Shown here: positions 8,334 through 19,719 of the stretch, piece by piece
How the letters are laid out: each line of letters opens with the position of its first letter
Position numbering within the stretch: the first letter of the stretch is position 1
Source: Panacagrimonas perspica
GTDB lineage: Bacteria; Pseudomonadota; Gammaproteobacteria; Nevskiales; Nevskiaceae
Reading direction: 5' to 3'
DNA length: 64,000 nucleotides
Assembly (NCBI RefSeq): GCF_004364935.1
Contig: NZ_SOBT01000008.1
Span: forward strand, 1-64,000
Made by a program: the position numbers and the translations under genes
The notes under the pieces: model-generated
Databases searched by the model: none
What the model saw: the letters and a program-made list of their open reading frames with translations, nothing else
Told to the model about the DNA's origin: nothing

Positions 8334-8666
8334 ATGAAGATTGAAGAAGAGATCCACCATTCCTTCTGCGAAGCCTATGCCGATGCGGTGTTGCGCTTCG
8401 TAAAGGACGGCGTCAACGGTGACGTCGTGTTCGACGAGAGCGCCAAGGCCTTCGTCGCCAAGACGGTGGCCGCCAACGTCCCGCCGATGAATTGCGACTG
8501 GTGGGTCGGAGACGACTGGCCGTCGTTCGTCGGTCCGCTGGCCTGCCGGACCAACGCATCGAGTCCGAAATTCAACGAAAAGATGTTGCATGACGAGATC
8601 GTCTTCGCGCTGACCAAGTCGACGACCGGCAAGCGCATGAGCCGGATCCTCGCCGGCCTGGACTGA
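8334..8666 (+). CDS. Hypothetical protein, 110 aa
   Basis: I do not recognise this protein. It is small, soluble and mildly acidic, without signal peptide or membrane segment. It has a Trp-rich middle (NCDWWVGDDWPSFVG, about 53-67) and a basic C-terminus. It starts at ATG 8334; a weak purine-rich stretch precedes it. It ends 34 bases before the DUF1653 gene in the same direction, so the two may be cotranscribed. Codon use resembles the neighbours. Real coding status is likely but not proven. Confidence 0.6.
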   Translation: MKIEEEIHHSFCEAYADAVLRFVKDGVNGDVVFDESAKAFVAKTVAANVPPMNCDWWVGDDWPSFVGPLACRTNASSPKFNEKMLHDEIVFALTKSTTGKRMSRILAGLD

Positions 8667-8700
8667 GGCGCTCGGTGCCGCGGGCGCGGAGAAGAAGCGC

Positions 8701-9042
8701 ATGACCGACGACGATGCGGCCGAACTGCAGGCCATGATCGACGACTTCCAGCCCGGTCTCTACCAGCACTACAAGGGGCAGCAGTATCTCGCGCTGTGCT
8801 TGGCCCGCGAGGACGCCACCGACGAGGTGGTCGTGGTCTACACGCGGCTCTATGCACGCGCCGGCCTGCCTACCAGCACGCGGCACCTGCGGGTGTGGAA
8901 CGAGGAAGTCGACGTAGACGGCCAGCTCGTGCCGCGCTTCGCGTACTGCGGGCATGTGACGGACGAGGTCGACGCACGTGGAAAGCCGCAGCAAGCGCAG
9001 GGCCGGCGCGGCCTGTTGCGCTGGGTGAAGGACAATTTCTGA
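8701..9042 (+). CDS. DUF1653 domain protein
   Basis: 113 residues, cytoplasmic. It carries the DUF1653 signature: FQPGLYQHYKGQQYLALCLA near the N-terminus, VVVYTRLY in the middle, then a Trp/Asn loop and a conserved RF pair (VPRFAYCG). The family is a small beta-rich domain of unknown function, common in proteobacteria. A good ribosome site (GGAGAAG) lies about 7 bases before ATG 8701. The tail beyond residue 95 (QQAQGRRGLLRWVKDNF) is variable. It lies between an unknown gene and rnhB, all on the plus strand. Confidence 0.8.
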   Translation: MTDDDAAELQAMIDDFQPGLYQHYKGQQYLALCLAREDATDEVVVVYTRLYARAGLPTSTRHLRVWNEEVDVDGQLVPRFAYCGHVTDEVDARGKPQQAQGRRGLLRWVKDNF

Positions 9043-9128
9043 TCGCGCCGCCGCACCGGCGCTAGCGCTGTAGCTTCGTCGCATTCCGGAGTCCGCCGGC
9101 CGGGGTGGGGCCGGTAGAATGGCCGACG

Positions 9129-9860
9129 ATGTCCGACCTGCTCTCCGCACTTCCTCCGCGTGCCCCGACGCGCCGCGTCGCCGGCGTGGACGAGGTCGGC
9201 CGCGGCTGCCTGGCGGGGCCGGTCTACGCGGCCGCGGTGGTCCTGCCGCCGCGCTGCAGGATCAAGGACCTCGACGACTCCAAGAAGCTGAGCGCCGAGC
9301 GCCGGCAGGCCGTCGCGCTGCGTGTGCGCGAGAAGGCCATGGCGTGGTCGATCGGCCGGGCCGAGGTCGAGGAGATCGACGGCATCAACATCCTGCAGGC
9401 GACTTTCCTCGCCATGCGCCGGGCGCTCGAGCAGTTGAGCGTGCAGCCCACCGAATGCTGGGTCGACGGCAACCAGGATCCGCGGTTGGGGTTGCCGGTG
9501 CGCCTGATCGTCGGTGGTGACGGACTGGAGGCCTGCATCATGGCCGCTTCGGTCATCGCCAAGGTTGCGCGTGACGAGGAGATGGCGCGGCTCTGCGAGA
9601 TCCACCCGGGCTATGGATTCGCAAAGCACAAGGGCTACGGCACGCCGCTGCATCTCGACGCGCTGCGACGCCTCGGACCCAGCGCGATCCATCGACGCAG
9701 CTTCGCGCCCTGCGCGGCGAGCCAGCTCGCGTTCTCGATCGCGCTGACGCCGGACTCGGTGCCATCCCTAGATGAGCTGCCGGTGGGCGCGGACCTCGAG
9801 ATGGATCTGCAGGTGGATCTGCAAGACGACCGGGACGTTCGACTGGAACCGCAAGCCTGA
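9129..9860 (+). CDS. rnhB: Ribonuclease HII
   Basis: 243 residues. RNase HII cleaves the RNA strand of RNA-DNA hybrids and removes misincorporated ribonucleotides. The acidic catalytic set is present: DEVGRG near residue 20, a second Asp in CWVDGN, and ASVIAKVARD; PGYGFAKHKGYGT is the usual substrate-binding block. The ATG at 9129 puts GVDEVGRG at the usual distance from the N-terminus; a GTG at 9105 would add eight residues. An acidic tail of about 30 residues follows the core and contains LEMDLQVDLQDD, with a QVDLQ pentapeptide resembling a beta-clamp motif. The stop overlaps the dnaE start (TGATG), as expected for rnhB-dnaE coupling. Confidence 0.95.
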   Translation: MSDLLSALPPRAPTRRVAGVDEVGRGCLAGPVYAAAVVLPPRCRIKDLDDSKKLSAERRQAVALRVREKAMAWSIGRAEVEEIDGINILQATFLAMRRALEQLSVQPTECWVDGNQDPRLGLPVRLIVGGDGLEACIMAASVIAKVARDEEMARLCEIHPGYGFAKHKGYGTPLHLDALRRLGPSAIHRRSFAPCAASQLAFSIALTPDSVPSLDELPVGADLEMDLQVDLQDDRDVRLEPQA

Positions 9861-12800
9861 TGTTCGTTCACCTGCGGCTGCACACCGAGTTCTCGCTCAC
9901 CGACGGGCTGGTTCGCGTCGAGCCGCCCAAGCGCAAGGGCGTGGAAGGCGCGACCTTGGCCTCGCACGTGGCCAAGCTCGGCATGCCGGCGGTCGCGCTG
10001 ACCGATCGCATGAACGTGTTCGCGATGGTCAAGTTCTACAAGTCCTGCGAGGGCGCCGGCGTGAAGCCCGTCGTCGGTTGCGATCTGTGGCTGGCCGAGC
10101 GCGAGAAGGGCGAGGCGCCGGAGCGCCTGACCCTGCTGGTGCAGAACGACCTGGGCTACCGCAACCTCACGCGCCTGATCTCGCGCGGCTACACCGAGGG
10201 ACAGCAGAAGGGAACGCCGTTGATCGAGCGCGACTGGCTGCGCGAACTCTCCGATGGGCTGCTCGCGATGAGCGGACGCGACGGCGCGGCGTTCCGCTCG
10301 GCGATGCAGCAGAACGTGAACGGCGCGCTGGAGGCGGTCGAGGAACTCTCGGCGATGTTTCCTAAGCGTCTGTACCTCGAGGTTTCGCGCTGCGGACGGC
10401 CCGGTGACGAGGAGTGGGTGGAAGCGGCGTCCGCGCTCGGGCGCCGTTGCGGCGTGCCGCTGGTGGCCACCAACGACGTACGCTTTCTCGAGCGCAAGGA
10501 ATTCGAGGCGCACGAGGCGCGCGTCTGCATCGCGCAGGGCCGCGTGCTCGGCGACGACAAGCGCCCGCGCGACTACACCGATGAGCAGTACCTGAAGTCC
10601 ACGGAAGAGATGTGCGCGCTGTTCGCCGACATCCCCGAGGCGATCCAGAACACGCTCGAAGTGGCGCGGCGCTGCACGCTGTCGCTGACGTTCGGCACCT
10701 ACCACCTGCCGAACTACCCGGTGCCGCCGGAGCACACGACCAACTCCTGGTTGCGTGAGGAAGCGCATCGCGGCCTGACCGAGCGCGCGGTGCACATCCA
10801 GCTGTGCCAGCCCGAGACGGTCTACCGCGAGCGGCTCGACTACGAGCTGGCGATCATCGAGAAGATGGGATTCGCGGGCTACTTCCTCGTGGTGTCGGAC
10901 TTCATCCGCTGGGCCAAGTCCAACGGCTGCCCGGTGGGGCCGGGGCGCGGATCGGGCGCCGGCTCGCTGGTGGCGTATTCGATCGGCATCACCGATCTGG
11001 ATCCGCTGCCGTACAACCTGCTGTTCGAGCGCTTCCTGAATCCCGAGCGCGTGTCGATGCCCGACTTCGACGTCGATTTCTGCATGGACAATCGCGATCG
11101 CGTGATCGAGTACGTGTCGCAGAAATACGGTCGCGATCGCGTCGGCCAGATCATCACGTACTCGACGATGGCGGCCAAGGGCGTCGTGCGCGACGTGTGC
11201 CGGATCATGGGACACGGCTGGGGCTTCGGTGACCGCATCGCCAAGCTCATTCCCAACACGCCCGGCGCCACGCTCGCCGAGGCGGTGGAAGAAGTGCCCG
11301 AGCTGAAGAAGGCCTACGCGGACGAGGAAGACACGCGTGCCGTGCTCGACATGGCGCTCGAACTCGAAGGCCTGACGCGCGGTGTCGGTGTGCATGCCGG
11401 CGGCGTGGTCATCGCGCCGCAGCCGCTCACCGAGTACGCGCCGCTGCTGTGCGAACCCGGCGGCGCCGGCCTGCGCAGCCAGTTCGACATGAAGGACATC
11501 GAGAGCATCGGCCTGGTGAAGTTCGACTTCCTGGGCCTGAAGACGCTGACGATCATCGAAACCGCGGTGCAGACCATCGCGCGCGCACGCGGCGAGCACA
11601 TCGACGTGCTCGCGCTGCCGCTGACCGACTCGAAGACCTACGAGCTGTATGCCAGCGGCGACACCAGCGCCGTGTTCCAGATGGAATCTCCGGGCATGCA
11701 GCGCGCCTCGCGGGATCTCAAACCCGACACCTTCGAGGACATCATCGCGCTGGTGTCGCTGTACCGGCCCGGCCCGATGGAGCTGATCCCCGAGTACTGC
11801 GCGCGCAAGCGTGGTGACTCCGAGGTGGTCTATCTGCATCCGGACATGGAGCAGGTGCTGTCGCCGACCTACGGCATCTTCGTGTACCAGGAACAGGTCA
11901 TGCAGATGTCGCAGCGCCTGGCCGGCTACACGCTCGGCGGCGCCGACCTGCTGCGCCGCGCGATGGGCAAGAAGAACGCCAAGGAGATGGCGCAGCAGCG
12001 CGACATCTTCACGAAGGGCTCGCTCGACAAGGGCATCCGCGAGGACACCGCGACCGCGGTGTTCGACCTGATGGAGAAGTTCGCCAACTACGGCTTCAAC
12101 AAGTCGCATGCGGCGGCGTACGCGCTGGTCAGCTACCAGACGGCGTGGCTCAAGACGCATTACCCGGCGGAATTCATGTCCGCGGTGATGAGCTGCGACA
12201 TGGACCACACCGAGACCGTCGTGGCGATGCTGTCCGAGTGCCGCCGCATGAAGCTGACGGTGCACCCGCCGGACATCAACCGCAGCCACTTCCAGTTCAC
12301 GGTGCCCAAGGCCGGCGAGATCGCTTACGGGCTGGGCGCGATCAAGGGCGTCGGCGAAGCGGCGCTGGCCGGCATCGTGGCGGATCGTACCGAGAACGGG
12401 CCGTTCCGCGACCTGTTCGATTTCTGCCTGCGCATCGACCTGAAGAAGGTCAACAAGCGCGTGCTCGAAGCGCTGATCTACTCCGGCGCGATGGACGCCT
12501 TCGGGCTGAATCGCGCCTCGCTGCTGCGCAATCTTCCGAAGGCGCTGGCCATGTCCGAGGCGGCCTCGCACAGCGCGAGCACCGGGCAGGAAGACATGTT
12601 CGGCATGAGCACGCACGGGCCGGCGGCGAGCGTTTCCGTCGAGGCGGAGATCGTGCCCGAGCTGCCGCAACGCGAACGGCTCGAATTCGAACGCCAGACC
12701 TTGGGCTTCTATCTCTCTGGGCATCCGATCGAGGCCTATGCGCCGATCATCGACGCGGTCTGCTCCGGCCGGCTGCGCGACCTGATCGCCTCGCAGGCCG

Positions 12801-13450
12801 CCAGCGCGCCGGCTCCCGGCGCCGACGGCAAGCCCGCCTGGCAGCCGCGGACCAAGGCTCTGTTCGCGGCCTGGGTGACCGACGTGCGCTTCTTCAAGGG
12901 CCGGCCGGACGGCGAGGGCCGCGCGTCTCGCGCCAGCTACAGGGTCACGCTGGACGATCGCGGCGCGCTGGTCTCGACCTGGGTCGACGTGGACATCTTC
13001 CAGCGCGTGCAGGACCTGCTCAAGCCGGACCGGCTGGTCTTCGTCATGGCCGATGTCGGCCAGTCGCAGGGCCGTGACGGACGCGAATCGGAGCCCCGGC
13101 TCTATGCGCCCGAGTTCCTGGGGCTGGACGCCATCTACGCCCAGTATCTGGTCCGGCTGGACATGACCTGGAAGGCCGGGCCGGTGGACGTCCTCAAGCT
13201 GCGCAAGCTGCTCGAGCCACTGCGCAGCGGCAGCGCCACCAGCGTGTCGGCGGCCGTCGATGTTCCGGCCGGCCGGGCCTTGCTGGATTTCGCGCCGGAC
13301 TGGCGCGTCAAGTTCACCGAGGCCGCCATCCAGCAAATTCGCCAGATGCTCGGGGCGGACGCTATAAAATTGGATTTCAGGCGTTACCAGCCGCCGCATT
13401 CCGAGAGGCGTGGATCGCGTCCCTTCAGTCCCCAGTTCGACGACGAGTAG
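9860..13450 (+). CDS. dnaE: DNA polymerase III alpha subunit
   Basis: 1196 residues, close to the usual DnaE1 length. N-terminal PHP domain (FVHLRLHTEFSLTDG), C-family polymerase palm with PDFDVDF (Asp402, Asp404) and the third Asp in VKFDFLGLK (Asp556), all aligning with E. coli 401/403/555. Next come the helix-hairpin-helix region and an internal clamp-binding motif QEDMF from about residue 910. An OB fold (about 980-1080) and the C-terminal tau-binding region follow. It is the replicative polymerase. Its start overlaps the rnhB stop by one base, and accA follows after 86 bases, the classic gammaproteobacterial order. Confidence 0.97.
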   Translation: MFVHLRLHTEFSLTDGLVRVEPPKRKGVEGATLASHVAKLGMPAVALTDRMNVFAMVKFYKSCEGAGVKPVVGCDLWLAEREKGEAPERLTLLVQNDLGYRNLTRLISRGYTEGQQKGTPLIERDWLRELSDGLLAMSGRDGAAFRSAMQQNVNGALEAVEELSAMFPKRLYLEVSRCGRPGDEEWVEAASALGRRCGVPLVATNDVRFLERKEFEAHEARVCIAQGRVLGDDKRPRDYTDEQYLKSTEEMCALFADIPEAIQNTLEVARRCTLSLTFGTYHLPNYPVPPEHTTNSWLREEAHRGLTERAVHIQLCQPETVYRERLDYELAIIEKMGFAGYFLVVSDFIRWAKSNGCPVGPGRGSGAGSLVAYSIGITDLDPLPYNLLFERFLNPERVSMPDFDVDFCMDNRDRVIEYVSQKYGRDRVGQIITYSTMAAKGVVRDVCRIMGHGWGFGDRIAKLIPNTPGATLAEAVEEVPELKKAYADEEDTRAVLDMALELEGLTRGVGVHAGGVVIAPQPLTEYAPLLCEPGGAGLRSQFDMKDIESIGLVKFDFLGLKTLTIIETAVQTIARARGEHIDVLALPLTDSKTYELYASGDTSAVFQMESPGMQRASRDLKPDTFEDIIALVSLYRPGPMELIPEYCARKRGDSEVVYLHPDMEQVLSPTYGIFVYQEQVMQMSQRLAGYTLGGADLLRRAMGKKNAKEMAQQRDIFTKGSLDKGIREDTATAVFDLMEKFANYGFNKSHAAAYALVSYQTAWLKTHYPAEFMSAVMSCDMDHTETVVAMLSECRRMKLTVHPPDINRSHFQFTVPKAGEIAYGLGAIKGVGEAALAGIVADRTENGPFRDLFDFCLRIDLKKVNKRVLEALIYSGAMDAFGLNRASLLRNLPKALAMSEAASHSASTGQEDMFGMSTHGPAASVSVEAEIVPELPQRERLEFERQTLGFYLSGHPIEAYAPIIDAVCSGRLRDLIASQAASAPAPGADGKPAWQPRTKALFAAWVTDVRFFKGRPDGEGRASRASYRVTLDDRGALVSTWVDVDIFQRVQDLLKPDRLVFVMADVGQSQGRDGRESEPRLYAPEFLGLDAIYAQYLVRLDMTWKAGPVDVLKLRKLLEPLRSGSATSVSAAVDVPAGRALLDFAPDWRVKFTEAAIQQIRQMLGADAIKLDFRRYQPPHSERRGSRPFSPQFDDE

Positions 13451-13536
13451 TCGTTGCGGGTCCCGAAGCGGCGGCGGGCTGCGCTACCCTGTCGATCATG
13501 TCTTCTTGATACCGAGTTTCGAGCTCCGCCAACTCC

Positions 13537-14499
13537 ATGAACCTGAACTTCCTCGACTTCGAACAGCCCATCGCCGACCTGCAGCAGAAGATCGAGGAGC
13601 TGCGCTACGCCACGGCGGGCAGCGAGGTGAATCTCACGGAAGAGATCACGCGGCTCGAAGCCAAGAGCCAGGAACTGACGCGCCAGATCTTCAACAACCT
13701 CTCGGCCTGGCAGATCGCGCAGCTCGCGCGCCATCCGCAGCGTCCGTACGCGATGGACTACATCAAGACGATCTTCACCGAGTTCGACGAACTGCACGGT
13801 GACCGTCACTTCAAGGACGACCCCTCGATCATCGGCGGCATGGCGCGTCTCGACGGCCGCGCGGTGATGATCATCGGCCAGCAGAAGGGTCGCGACGCCA
13901 AGGAACGCGTCTACCGCAACTTCGGCATGCCGATGCCCGAGGGCTACCGCAAGGCGCTGCGCCTGATGAAGATGGCCGAACGCTTCAATCTTCCGGTGCT
14001 GACGTTCATCGACACGCCGGGCGCGTATCCCGGCATCGGCGCCGAAGAGCGCAACCAGTCCGAGGCCATCGCACGCAACCTCTTCGAGCTGGCGCGCCTG
14101 CGCACGCCGGTGCTCGCCACCGTCATAGGCGAAGGCGGATCGGGCGGCGCGCTGGCCATCGGCGTGGCGGATCACCTGATGATCGCGCAGTACGGCATCT
14201 ACTCGGTGATTTCGCCGGAAGGCTGCGCGTCCATCCTGTTCAAGTCCGCGTCGCGCGCACAGGAAGCGGCCGAGGCGATGAAGGTCACTGCCAAGGACCT
14301 GTACGAGCACAAGCTGGTCGACGAGATCATCCCGGAGCCGCTGGGCGGCGCCCACCGCGACGTGGCGGCCATGATGGCGTCGGTGAAGAGCCGCCTGATC
14401 GCCAACCTCGAGCGCCTGCGGCGCGTCCCGGTCGCGCAACTGCTGTCGACGCGCTACGAGCGCCTGATGAGCATCGGCGCCTACGAAACCAAGCATTGA
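13537..14499 (+). CDS. accA: Acetyl-CoA carboxylase carboxyltransferase subunit alpha
   Basis: 320 residues, the normal AccA length. It begins with the typical [20 protein letters not shown] helix. It contains the carboxyltransferase signatures [30 protein letters not shown] and [14 protein letters not shown], which bind biotin carboxyl and acetyl-CoA. With AccD it makes malonyl-CoA, the committed step of fatty acid synthesis. It sits directly after dnaE as in many proteobacteria. The next gene is not tilS but a PQQ enzyme, so the usual accA-tilS neighbourhood is interrupted. Confidence 0.97.
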   Translation: MNLNFLDFEQPIADLQQKIEELRYATAGSEVNLTEEITRLEAKSQELTRQIFNNLSAWQIAQLARHPQRPYAMDYIKTIFTEFDELHGDRHFKDDPSIIGGMARLDGRAVMIIGQQKGRDAKERVYRNFGMPMPEGYRKALRLMKMAERFNLPVLTFIDTPGAYPGIGAEERNQSEAIARNLFELARLRTPVLATVIGEGGSGGALAIGVADHLMIAQYGIYSVISPEGCASILFKSASRAQEAAEAMKVTAKDLYEHKLVDEIIPEPLGGAHRDVAAMMASVKSRLIANLERLRRVPVAQLLSTRYERLMSIGAYETKH

Positions 14500-14621
14500 G
14501 CGCGGCCGCGACGAGGGTCCGACGAGGCCCTCGCGTGGTTGGCGTGGCGACACGATAGAAAAGCCAGCACGACGGTTCCCGTCGATGCCAGCCCCACAAC
14601 AAGAAAGCGAGAGGAGATTTC

Positions 14622-16469
14622 ATGCGGACCACGGCACTGGCGATCGTCACGGGCGTTGCGCTCGCATTGGGCAGCGGTCTTGCCGCGGCCGACTCCCCCA
14701 CGCCCGGCATCGCGGCGGATACGGAATGGCCCAGCTACAACGGCACCGTGGACGGCCAGCGCTACGCGGCGCTCGACCAGATCAACGTCGGCAACGCCGC
14801 GCGCCTCGGTGAAGTCTGCCGCTACAAGGCGGAGGAGGCGGGCACGTTCCAGACCGGCCTTGTGCAGGTGGGCGGCGTGATCTATTTCGCCAGCCCTCTC
14901 GACACGCTGGCGGTGGACGCCACCGACTGCTCGGTGCGCTGGCGCCATCACTACACGCCGGAACAGACGCCGGTGTGGCTGATCAATCGCGGCGTCGCCT
15001 ACTCCAACGGCATGATCTTTCGCGGGACGCCCGACGCGCGCCTGCTCGCCATCGACGCGCAGACCGGCAAGACGATCTGGCAGCACCAGGTCGGCGATCC
15101 GACGCAGGGTGAATTCTTCAGCGCCGCACCGCAGGTTTACCAGGGCCTGCTGATCATCGGCGCCGCCGGTGGCGACTGGGGCATCCGCGGGCGCGTCATG
15201 GCCTTCGACCAAGTCACCGGCCGCGAGGTGTGGCGCTTCAACACGATTCCGCGCGGCGACGAGAAGGGCGCCGAGACCTGGAAGAACGTCGGCAGCGCGC
15301 GCTACGGCGGCGGTGGCACGTGGACCACGTACACGCTCGACATGGCGGCCGGTGAAGTGTTCGTGCCGGTGGGCAATCCGACGCCGGACTTCATCCCGGG
15401 GCATCGTCCCGGCGAGAACCTGTACGCCGACAGCATGGTCGTGCTCGACGCCCGCACCGGCGCCCTGAAGTGGTACTACCAGCTCGTGTCGAACGACGGC
15501 CACGACCTGGATCTGGGCGCCTCGCCGATGCTGTACTTCAACGGCAAGGCCGAACCGATGGTGGCGCTGGGCGGCAAGGACGGTCACGTGTACGGCATCC
15601 ATCGCGAGTCGCACAAGCGCCTGTTCCGCACGCCGATCACGACGATCAAGAACGAGCACGTGCTGCCCACCGTCGAAGGCATCCTGGCCTGCCCCGGGCC
15701 GCTTGGCGGCGTGGAGTGGAACGGACCGGCGATGGACCTGCTCAACAAGGCGATCGTCGTGGGCACCGTCGACTGGTGCGCGATCCTCAAGCGCGAGAAG
15801 GAATACGTCTACAAGCCCGGCGGCTTCAACCTCGGTGGCCACTGGGAATTCCAGGGCAAGGGCAAGGGCGCCGTCGTCGCCCTCGACCCGGACAGCGGCA
15901 AGATCCGCTGGAAGTACGAAACTCCGGGCCCGCAGGTGGCGGGCATCACGCCCACCGCGGGTGGCGTGACGTTCTCGGGTGACATGGCGGGCAATTTCTT
16001 CGCGCTCGAGAGCGCCAGCGGCAAGGAGTTGTTCAAGGCGCAGACCGGCGGTGCGCTGGCCGGTGGCGTCATCTCTTACATGCGAGCCGGCAAGCAGTAC
16101 GTGGCGTTCGCGGCGGGCAACGTGTCGCGCCTGTTCAACGAATCCGGCAGCTCGGGCAGCCCGTCGCTGGTGATCTACGCGCTGGACGGCAAGAACGCGC
16201 CGGTCGCCGCGCCGGTGTCGACGGCCCTGGCCGGAACGCCTGATCCGGCCAAGGGCGGCAAGACCTACGCGACGCTGTGCGCGGCCTGCCACGGCTCGAA
16301 GGGCGAGGGCGGTGTGGGGCCCAAGCTGGTGGACATCCGCAAGAAGCTCGACTTCGACGCGACGGTCAAGTGGATCAAGAGCCCGTCGGCCAAGATGCCC
16401 ACGCTCTACCCGAGTCCGCTGGACGCGCAGGCCGTGGCCGACGTCGCGGCCTACGTGCAGGGTCTGTAG
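14622..16469 (+). CDS. PQQ-dependent quinohaemoprotein dehydrogenase (periplasmic)
   Basis: 615 residues. Signal peptide about 1-23 (ALALGSGLAAA). An eight-bladed PQQ propeller follows with W-motif blades (GRVMAFDQVTGREVWRFN, DARTGALKWYYQLV, DPDSGKIRWKYET). A C-terminal class I cytochrome c domain has haem motif CAACH at 553-557 and a Met ligand in AKMPTL. This is the layout of type II quinohaemoprotein alcohol dehydrogenases, which pass electrons from PQQ through haem to the respiratory chain. I see no vicinal Cys-Cys pair where alcohol dehydrogenases of this family have one, so the substrate may not be a simple alcohol. Ribosome site GAGAGGAG precedes the ATG. It sits between accA and tilS, an unusual insertion. 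Confidence 0.88.
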   Translation: MRTTALAIVTGVALALGSGLAAADSPTPGIAADTEWPSYNGTVDGQRYAALDQINVGNAARLGEVCRYKAEEAGTFQTGLVQVGGVIYFASPLDTLAVDATDCSVRWRHHYTPEQTPVWLINRGVAYSNGMIFRGTPDARLLAIDAQTGKTIWQHQVGDPTQGEFFSAAPQVYQGLLIIGAAGGDWGIRGRVMAFDQVTGREVWRFNTIPRGDEKGAETWKNVGSARYGGGGTWTTYTLDMAAGEVFVPVGNPTPDFIPGHRPGENLYADSMVVLDARTGALKWYYQLVSNDGHDLDLGASPMLYFNGKAEPMVALGGKDGHVYGIHRESHKRLFRTPITTIKNEHVLPTVEGILACPGPLGGVEWNGPAMDLLNKAIVVGTVDWCAILKREKEYVYKPGGFNLGGHWEFQGKGKGAVVALDPDSGKIRWKYETPGPQVAGITPTAGGVTFSGDMAGNFFALESASGKELFKAQTGGALAGGVISYMRAGKQYVAFAAGNVSRLFNESGSSGSPSLVIYALDGKNAPVAAPVSTALAGTPDPAKGGKTYATLCAACHGSKGEGGVGPKLVDIRKKLDFDATVKWIKSPSAKMPTLYPSPLDAQAVADVAAYVQGL

Positions 16470-16486
16470 GCGCTGTACCGGGACGA

Positions 16487-17782
16487 ATGCCGACGTCCCG
16501 GTTGATTCCAGTGGTCGCGTTGCCCGGTAGCGGTCGCGTCCGGGTCGCTTTCAGCGGTGGACTGGATTCCACGGTGCTGCTGCATGCGCTGGCGAAGGCC
16601 GGCGTGAAGGATCTGGCGGCGATCCACGTGCATCACGGTCTGCAGGCGCTCGCCGATGACTGGGTCGCCCATTGCGAGCAGGTCTGCGCGGCCCTGGGCG
16701 TCGCGTTGCAGGTCGTACGGGTGAACGTCGAGGACGCAGGCCAAGGCGTCGAGGCTGCGGCTCGCGAGGCGCGCTACATGGCGCTGCGTGCCCGCCTGCA
16801 ACCCGGCGACACGCTGGCCACGGCCCATCACCGCGACGATCAGGCCGAGACCGTCCTGCTGCGGCTGATGCGGGGAACCGGTCCCGCGGGACTGGCCGCG
16901 ATCCGCCCGCTCACCGAGTTCGCCCCGGGCTGGTTGTGGCGCCCGCTGCTGGACGTGTCGCGCGAACAGGTGTTGGCCCACGCGCAGCGCCACGGCCTGA
17001 AATGGATCGAGGATCCGCACAACCAGAGTTCGCGTTTTTCGCGCAGCTTCCTGCGCGCGGAAATCCTGCCGCGATTGCGGGCGCGCTGGCCGGCGGCCTC
17101 GCGCAACCTCGCACGTGCGGCCGAGCTTTCGACCGAGACCGCGGAGCTGCTGCGCGAAATGGCGATCTCGGATCTCGACGGGATGGTCGAATCGAACGGC
17201 GCGCTGCCGATCCCCCGGCTGCTGCAATTCAGCGCCGCCCGGCGTCGCAACCTCGTTCGCGGCTGGATCGAAGGGCTGGGCTTGCCGACGCCGTTCCACG
17301 ACACCTTGCTGCGCCTGGATCGCGAAGTCCTCGAAGCGGCGGAAGACGCCGATCCGGTGCTGGCCTGGCCGGGCGGCGAGTTCCGGCGCTGCCGGCAGCA
17401 CCTGTTCGCGCTGCAGGTTCTGCCACCGGTGCCGAAGGCGTTCGAGGCCGACTGGGACGGGCGGGGCGATTTCGAATTGCCGGCAGGTTGCGGCCGGCTG
17501 CATCGAGCGGCCGATCGTGGCCGGCCTTGGCCCTGCACCGTGCGGATGGCGCGTCCGGGCGACAGGTTCAAGCCCGTTGGCTCGGCAAAGACCCGCAGCC
17601 TGAAGAACCTGTTCCAGGAGCGGGTCGTCCCGACCTGGGTCCGCCAGCGAACGCCGCTGGTGGCGCGGCAAGACCGGATTCTCTGGGTCGGCGGCTTCGG
17701 CTGGGCCGATGACGCCGATACCGGGGCGGCCCTTCGCAAGATCGAGTGGCTCGACCGGCCGGGCGGCGCTCCGCCGGCCTGA
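16487..17782 (+). CDS. tilS: tRNA(Ile)-lysidine synthase
   Basis: 431 residues. N-type ATP-pyrophosphatase P-loop SGGLDS at 23-28, HHGLQALADDW, ATAHHRDDQAETVLLRLMRG and the family-specific IEDPHNQSSRFSRSFLR block are all present. The C-terminal domain (about 370-425, MARPGDRFKPVGSAKTRSLK) is also present. TilS attaches lysine to C34 of tRNA-Ile(CAU), changing its identity from Met to Ile; it is usually essential. The start at ATG 16487 is chosen because the P-loop then falls at the family's usual position; the frame is open further upstream inside the preceding gene. Confidence 0.95.
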   Translation: MPTSRLIPVVALPGSGRVRVAFSGGLDSTVLLHALAKAGVKDLAAIHVHHGLQALADDWVAHCEQVCAALGVALQVVRVNVEDAGQGVEAAAREARYMALRARLQPGDTLATAHHRDDQAETVLLRLMRGTGPAGLAAIRPLTEFAPGWLWRPLLDVSREQVLAHAQRHGLKWIEDPHNQSSRFSRSFLRAEILPRLRARWPAASRNLARAAELSTETAELLREMAISDLDGMVESNGALPIPRLLQFSAARRRNLVRGWIEGLGLPTPFHDTLLRLDREVLEAAEDADPVLAWPGGEFRRCRQHLFALQVLPPVPKAFEADWDGRGDFELPAGCGRLHRAADRGRPWPCTVRMARPGDRFKPVGSAKTRSLKNLFQERVVPTWVRQRTPLVARQDRILWVGGFGWADDADTGAALRKIEWLDRPGGAPPA

Positions 17783-17822
17783 AAAGCGTCACCGCGTCCG
17801 GTTCGTCGGTTGCCGACTCCGA

Positions 17823-17839
17823 CCTGCCGTATCGGCAGG
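17823..17839 (+). terminator. Hairpin after tilS
   Basis: CCTGCCG-TAT-CGGCAGG, a 7-bp stem with a 3-base loop, 40 bases after the tilS stop and before the acyl-CoA ligase. There is no T tract, so an intrinsic terminator is not certain. Confidence 0.4.
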
Positions 17840-17920
17840 CCGCTTGGTCTGATCTGCCCGCTCCGCTATCGTCGCGGTTTGCTGTACCCCCAAAGACCGT
17901 ATCAGAGGAGAAACAGAAGC

Positions 17921-19576
<1,656 letters not shown>

Positions 19577-19719
19577 ATCCGGCGGCATCGGGCCACGGTC
19601 CGCACGGTCGCGATCGACGCGCCTGTGCGGATCGTCCACGTCTCGTCTGCTGAGGTGAGGCCGCCGCCCCACTGATTCTCCATAGTCCCCGCGAACATTC
19701 GCGGTGCTCGGAGAGCGGC

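Noticed and set aside
9635-13399. 1254-codon open frame antisense to dnaE
   Set aside because: DnaE on the other strand is unambiguous; the antisense product has only low-complexity His/Arg/Leu composition.
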